Assembly (NCBI GenBank): GCA_035642535.1
Contig: DASQSE010000070.1
Coordinates: 1-64,000 of the forward strand
Length of the DNA stretch: 64,000 nucleotides
From: Jatrophihabitans sp035642535
GTDB taxonomy: Bacteria > Actinomycetota > Actinomycetes > Mycobacteriales > Jatrophihabitantaceae
Reading direction: 5' to 3'
Below, one piece after another: positions 60,295 to 64,000 of this stretch (positions are counted from its first letter, which is position 1; every line of letters begins with the position of its first letter). A program made the translations under genes and the position numbers. The notes below the pieces were generated by a model. That model did no database searches. It was not told where the DNA came from and saw nothing but the letters and a program-made list of their open reading frames with translations.

Positions 60295-61167
60295 ATGGAG
60301 CAGCACCGCATTGACGCCGCCTACCAAGAGTGCGAGCGGATCACGCGCGAGCAGGCCCGCAACTTCGCGTGGGGCATCCGGCTGCTGCCGCCGCCGAAGC
60401 GCCGCGCGCTGTCCGCCGTCTACGCGATGGCGCGCCGCATCGACGACATCGGCGACGGCACCCTGCCGGAAACCGAGAAGGTTCGGCTGCTCGCGCAGGC
60501 CCGCTCGGTCGCCACCGACCCGGCCGGGTCCCCGGACGACGCAGTCGCGGTCGCACTCGCCGACGCCGCTGAGCGGCTGCCCATCCCGCTGGCCGCCTTC
60601 GGCGAACTCGTCGACGGCTGCGAGATGGACGTGCGCGGCCAGACCTACGACACCCTCGACGACCTCGTCGTGTACTGCCGGTGCGTCGCAGGGTCGATCG
60701 GACGGCTGTCGCTGGGCGTGTTCGGCCCACCGGATGACAACGCAGCCGACGCAGCCCAACTTGCCGATGCGCTCGGCGTCGCGCTGCAGCTGACGAACAT
60801 CCTGCGCGACATCCGCGAGGACTTCGGCAACGGTCGCGGCTACCTGCCCAAGCGCGATCTCGACGTCTTCAACTGCTCGGTCGCCACGCTGCCGGACGGC
60901 ACCCTCGACCCACAGGACGGCGCGCTGGCCGAGCTGATCCGGTTCGAGGCGGCGCGCGCGTGGGGCTGGTACGACCGCGGGCTGCGGCTGCTGCCGCTGC
61001 TCGATCGGCGCAGCGCGGCCTGCTGCGCGGCGATGGCCGGGATCTATCGCGAACTCCTGCACCGCATCGCCGCCGATCCGTCCGTGGTCATGCGCGGCCG
61101 GGCGTCGCTGCCCACCCGCGACAAGCTGCGCGTAGCCGGTCGGTCGCTGCTTCGGGGGCGCTCGTGA
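60295..61167 (+). CDS. hpnD: Presqualene diphosphate synthase
   Basis: A 290-residue enzyme that condenses two farnesyl diphosphates to presqualene diphosphate. Motifs are FAWGIRLLPPPKRRALSAVYAMARRIDDIGD (first DxxxD region), YCRCVAGSIGRLS, and NILRDIREDFGNGRGYLPKRDL (second Asp-rich region). Its TGA overlaps the GTG of hpnE by 4 bp. The fold, size and order hpnC-hpnD-hpnE are the established squalene route of many bacteria. Confidence 0.93.
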   Translation: MEQHRIDAAYQECERITREQARNFAWGIRLLPPPKRRALSAVYAMARRIDDIGDGTLPETEKVRLLAQARSVATDPAGSPDDAVAVALADAAERLPIPLAAFGELVDGCEMDVRGQTYDTLDDLVVYCRCVAGSIGRLSLGVFGPPDDNAADAAQLADALGVALQLTNILRDIREDFGNGRGYLPKRDLDVFNCSVATLPDGTLDPQDGALAELIRFEAARAWGWYDRGLRLLPLLDRRSAACCAAMAGIYRELLHRIAADPSVVMRGRASLPTRDKLRVAGRSLLRGRS

Positions 61168-62522
61168 CCGAGCAATCAACGGTCGTGGTCGGCGGCGGGC
61201 TGGCCGGCATCGCGGCCGCGCTGCGCCTGGCCGATGCGGGCCGGCAGGTCGTCCTCGTCGAGAAGCGGCCGCGACTCGGCGGCGCCGCGTTCTCGTTCCA
61301 GCGCGGCGACCTCGTCGTCGACAACGGCCAGCACGTCTTCCTGCGCTGCTGCACCGCGTACCAGTGGTTCGTGCAGCGCATCGGCGCGGCGCGCGACATC
61401 GTGCTGCAGGATCGCCTCGACATTCCCGTCCTGGCCCCATCCGGGCGGCGCGCGCGGCTGTTCCGGCTGCCCGGCATGCCGGCACCGGCGCATCTCGGCA
61501 CGGCGCTCGCCGGCTACGGCGTCCTCGGGCTGGCCGATCGCGCCCGAGCGGTGCGCGGCGCGCTGGCGCTGCGCCGGCTCGAGCCGAGCGACCGAAGCCT
61601 CGACGCACGCACGCTGGGTGAGTTCCTGCGCGCGCACGGCCAGAACGACGCGACGATCCGGGCGCTGTGGGGCATCGTCGCCACCGCGACGCTGAACCTC
61701 GATCCGGACGACGCGTCCCTCGCGCTGGCGGCGAAGGTGTTCCGCACCGGACTGCTCGACTCGGCGCCGGCTGCCGACGTCGGCTACGCGGCCGTGCCGC
61801 TCGGCCGGCTGCACGACGACGCGGCGGCGAAGGCGCTCGCCGACGCCGGCGTCGAGGTGCTCACCGACTCCGCAGTGCGCAGCGTGGTGCCCGGCGAACA
61901 CGTGCACGTCGAGGGGCCGGGCGGTGCGCGCAGCTTCGCGAGCGAGTCCGTCGTGCTCGCGGTGCCGCACCGCGATGCGTTCGCCGTGCTGCCATCGCTC
62001 GCGGACACCAGCGCGGCGCGCGCGAGCGAGCTCGGCTCGTCGCCGATCGTCAACGTGCACGTCGTCTACGACCGGCGCGTCACCGATCTGCCGTTCGCGG
62101 CGGCCGTCGACTCGCCGGTGCAGTGGTTCTTCGACCGGAGCGACAGCTCCGGGCTGGCCCGGCAGCGCCCCGGTGCCCAGTACCTCGCGGTCACCGTGTC
62201 CGCCGCCGCGGGGCTGATCGACGCGCCGAGCCGGCCGGTCGTCCACCGCTTCGTCCCCGAACTCGCCAGGCTGCTGCCGGACGCGGCGCGCGCCGAGGTC
62301 GTCGACGCGTTCGTGACGCGCGAGCGGCACGCGACGTTCCGGCAGGCGGCCGGCAGCTGGGCACTGCGGCCGGCGACCGACGACGGCCCGGACGGCGTCG
62401 CGCTGGCCGGCGCGTGGACCGACACCGGATGGCCGGACACGATGGAGGGCGCTGTCCGCAGCGGCGTCGCCGCGGCGGAGGCCGCGGCCGGAATCTCCGA
62501 ACGATTGGGGTTCGACCGATGA
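61164..62522 (+). CDS. hpnE: Hydroxysqualene dehydroxylase-like FAD amine-oxidase-fold protein
   Basis: A 452-residue FAD-dependent protein that completes squalene formation. The Rossmann motif is VVVGGGLAGIAAALRLADAG with EKRPRLGGAAFSF. VVDNGQHVFLRCCTAYQWF is the HpnE-type stretch, and the C-terminal ALAGAWTDTGWPDTMEGAVRSG closes the FAD site. GTG 61164 overlaps the hpnD stop (GTGA). Its own stop overlaps the start of a mini-ORF holding a palindrome, before the polyprenyl synthase. Confidence 0.92.
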   Translation: MTEQSTVVVGGGLAGIAAALRLADAGRQVVLVEKRPRLGGAAFSFQRGDLVVDNGQHVFLRCCTAYQWFVQRIGAARDIVLQDRLDIPVLAPSGRRARLFRLPGMPAPAHLGTALAGYGVLGLADRARAVRGALALRRLEPSDRSLDARTLGEFLRAHGQNDATIRALWGIVATATLNLDPDDASLALAAKVFRTGLLDSAPAADVGYAAVPLGRLHDDAAAKALADAGVEVLTDSAVRSVVPGEHVHVEGPGGARSFASESVVLAVPHRDAFAVLPSLADTSAARASELGSSPIVNVHVVYDRRVTDLPFAAAVDSPVQWFFDRSDSSGLARQRPGAQYLAVTVSAAAGLIDAPSRPVVHRFVPELARLLPDAARAEVVDAFVTRERHATFRQAAGSWALRPATDDGPDGVALAGAWTDTGWPDTMEGAVRSGVAAAEAAAGISERLGFDR

Positions 62523-62620
62523 GCGGCCACACACATCGAGTGGCCACTTACGACCCGAGTGGGCCGGTAGGACGGCCCACCCAGGTCCAAACCGGCCACT
62601 CGATGGAGGGGTTCCTATGA
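62519..62620 (+). CDS. Mini-ORF (33 codons) spanning a palindrome between hpnE and the polyprenyl synthase
   Basis: ATG 62519 overlaps the hpnE stop as ATGA, with GGGG about 8 nt upstream. The frame is open through the entire palindrome and ends in TGA at 62618-62620, overlapping the next ATG as ATGA. The peptide contains HRVATYDPSG and QTGHSME, similar to RRVVTCDASG and VTDHSAQ of the mini-ORF at 33506-33628. Keeping ribosomes coupled across the repeat is the likely value. Confidence 0.45.
   Translation: MSGHTHRVATYDPSGPVGRPTQVQTGHSMEGFL
62534..62605. repeat. Nested palindrome, CGAGTGGYCA family, copy 2
   Basis: Outer arms CATCGAGTGGCC (62534-62545) and GGCCACTCGATG (62594-62605) are perfect. 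Inner arms GTGGGCC (62559-62565) and GGCCCAC (62574-62580) are perfect too. It shares 24 of 28 bases on its left half with the repeat at 33529-33602. Confidence 0.7.
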
Positions 62621-63639
62621 CCGTTCAGCTGGCGCGAGCGCCAGAAGTGCTGACCCGCATCAGCGGGATCGTGCAGCCCGCACTGCGCGCCGCGGTCAGC
62701 ACGATGACCGACGAGCGGATGCGCCTCATCGCCTCGTACCAGATGGGCTGGTGCGACGCGGCGGGGCGGCCGACCGAGTCCGGCGGCAAGGCGATCCGAC
62801 CGGCGCTGGCGATCCTGTCCGCCGAAGCGGTGCTCGGCACGCCCTACTGCGGCATCCCCGGCGCCGTAGCGCTCGAACTCGTGCACAACTTCTCGCTGCT
62901 GCACGACGACGTCATGGACCGCGACGTCACCCGCCGGCACCGGCCGACCGGCTGGGTCGCCTTCGGCGAGGGCGACGCGATCCTGGCCGGCAACGCGCTG
63001 CTGACCCTTGCGGTCCAGGTGTTGCTCGACACCGGCATCGAGGGGCGACGCAGCCTGCCGCACCTGATGAACGCGACGCAGTTGCTGATCAGCGGGCAGT
63101 CCCGCGACCTATACCTCGAGGGCCGCGACGCTGTCGGCGTGCACGACGTGCTGGCGATGGAGGCGGGCAAGACCGCCGCGCTGCTCGCCTGCGCCGCATC
63201 CATCGGCGCGCTGGCCGCCGGCGCGCCGCAGCGCATCGTCGACGGCCTCGAGACGTTCGGCCACGAGGTCGGCATGGCGTTCCAGCTCGTCGACGACGTC
63301 CTCGGCGTGATCGGCGATCCGCAGCGCACCGGCAAGTCGTCCTCGTCGGACGTGCGCGCCGGCAAGCGCAGTGCGCCGATCGTCGCGGCGATGACGAGCG
63401 GCACGCCGACCGGTGAGCGGCTGGCCGAGCTGTTCGCCGCCGGGCCGCTCGAAGACGAGGACACCGTCGCGCTCGCCACCTCGCTCGTCGAGGAGGCCGG
63501 TGGCGTGGACTGGGCCACTCGGGAGGCCGACGAGCGCCTCGCCAACGCACTGCGCCAGCTCGACGAGCTCGCGCTCGAGGAGCCGGGCGCGACCGGCCTG
63601 GCCGATATCGCTACCTATATCGTCGCGCGCGACCGCTGA
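62617..63639 (+). CDS. Trans-polyprenyl diphosphate synthase (farnesyl/geranylgeranyl type)
   Basis: A 340-residue isoprenyl diphosphate synthase that should provide farnesyl diphosphate for HpnD. The first Asp-rich motif is LVHNFSLLHDDVMDRDVTRRHRP. The second is FQLVDDVLGVIGDPQRTGKS, preceded by the GKTAALLACA helix. The residue before the first motif region (SLL) is small/aliphatic, which does not by itself set chain length. GGAGGGG lies before ATG 62617. Its place inside the hopanoid operon favours C15 supply, but C20 products cannot be excluded. Confidence 0.9.
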   Translation: MTVQLARAPEVLTRISGIVQPALRAAVSTMTDERMRLIASYQMGWCDAAGRPTESGGKAIRPALAILSAEAVLGTPYCGIPGAVALELVHNFSLLHDDVMDRDVTRRHRPTGWVAFGEGDAILAGNALLTLAVQVLLDTGIEGRRSLPHLMNATQLLISGQSRDLYLEGRDAVGVHDVLAMEAGKTAALLACAASIGALAAGAPQRIVDGLETFGHEVGMAFQLVDDVLGVIGDPQRTGKSSSSDVRAGKRSAPIVAAMTSGTPTGERLAELFAAGPLEDEDTVALATSLVEEAGGVDWATREADERLANALRQLDELALEEPGATGLADIATYIVARDR

Positions 63640-63658
63640 CCGCACGGAGGACGCCCAG

Positions 63659-64000
63659 ATGACTGCGCAACCCATGCCTGACCTCGATGAGGTTGCGGCC
63701 GCCGCCCTGAAGCGGGCGTGCGACCACCTCATCGAGCGACAGGCCGCGCCCGGCTGGTGGAAGGGCGAGCTGCGCACCAACGTAACGATGGACGCCGAGG
63801 ATCTCCTGCTGCGCCAGTTCCTCGACATCCTCGACCCGGCTGACCTGGAAGCCGCCGCGCGGTGGATCCGCTCGCAGCAGCGCGCCGACGGCACCTGGGC
63901 GAACTTCGAGGGCGGGCCGGCGGATCTGTCGACGACGATCGAGGCGTACGCCGCGTTGCGGCTGGCCGGCGACGAGATCGACGCCGCGCACATGGCGACC
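63659..64000 (+). CDS. shc: Squalene-hopene cyclase, N-terminal part (runs off the window)
   Basis: The first 114 codons are present and open to the last base. They read LKRACDHLIERQAAPGWWKGELRTNVTMDAEDLLLRQFLDI (key parts GWWKGELRTNVTMDAE and LLLRQFL) and then the first QW-type repeat IRSQQRADGTWANFEGGP. This is the N-terminus of bacterial squalene-hopene cyclases, which cyclise squalene to hopene in the membrane. ATG 63659 has GGAGG 8 nt upstream, 19 bp after the prenyl synthase stop. The catalytic DxDD lies beyond the window. Confidence 0.92.
   Translation, partial: MTAQPMPDLDEVAAAALKRACDHLIERQAAPGWWKGELRTNVTMDAEDLLLRQFLDILDPADLEAAARWIRSQQRADGTWANFEGGPADLSTTIEAYAALRLAGDEIDAAHMAT

Overview
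The window is high-GC DNA from an actinomycete. The signs are the lysine 6-aminotransferase next to an Lrp regulator, an F420/flavin LLM oxidoreductase, a PucR regulator, a hopanoid operon, frequent GTG/TTG starts, and many ATGA or GTGA stop-start overlaps. The genus cannot be fixed from sequence alone. A soil or plant-associated Frankiales-like organism would fit the mix of plant-polysaccharide enzymes and hopanoid genes. No rRNA, tRNA, CRISPR array, prophage or transposase was seen.

Layout. 1-6.4 kb: the 3' end of a fused E1 alpha/beta dehydrogenase, a small C2H2-finger protein, lrp-lat, a universal stress protein, a kinase-like protein with a scrambled DFG motif, and a rhodanese. 6.4-11 kb: an aromatic-amino-acid-type PLP decarboxylase, a membrane GGDEF-EAL protein, and a GNAT-like gene overlapping it tail to tail. 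11-22.7 kb: a complete-looking reductive pyrimidine (or hydantoin) catabolic cluster with a divergent PucR regulator, semialdehyde dehydrogenase, omega-aminotransferase, beta-ureidopropionase, dihydropyrimidinase, LLM oxidoreductase and an NMT1/THI5-type ABC importer. No dihydropyrimidine dehydrogenase is present. 22.7-31.4 kb: a CBM48-like protein, two uncharacterised proteins, a molybdopterin oxidoreductase, and a large secreted Ig-repeat/OmpA protein broken by one stop and one frameshift.

31.4-41.8 kb: a Puu-like gamma-glutamylation cluster with SDR, aldehyde dehydrogenase, GlnA-type ligase, FCD-GntR regulator, PuuD-like hydrolase, FAD-GcvT fusion oxidoreductase, small-molecule kinase and APC permease. 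It carries three matching 17-bp operator candidates. 41.8-56.1 kb: a LacI-controlled glycan cluster with GH39, a Dpp/Opp-type ABC importer, a secreted glycoamylase-like enzyme and a modular secreted GH35 beta-galactosidase. 56.2-59.3 kb: small housekeeping-type genes including a stand-alone LigD-type polymerase and a MarR regulator. 59.4-64 kb: a hopanoid operon, hpnC-hpnD-hpnE-polyprenyl synthase-shc, running off the end.

The most unusual signal is a set of dispersed intergenic palindromes in at least three families. Three copies lie inside operons. Each of those is spanned by an open mini-ORF of 29-40 codons whose stop overlaps the next gene's ATG as ATGA. Two also overlap the preceding gene's stop as ATGA. 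Related copies are open in the same frame and encode similar peptides, which recalls the in-frame Rickettsia palindromic elements but sits at operon junctions.
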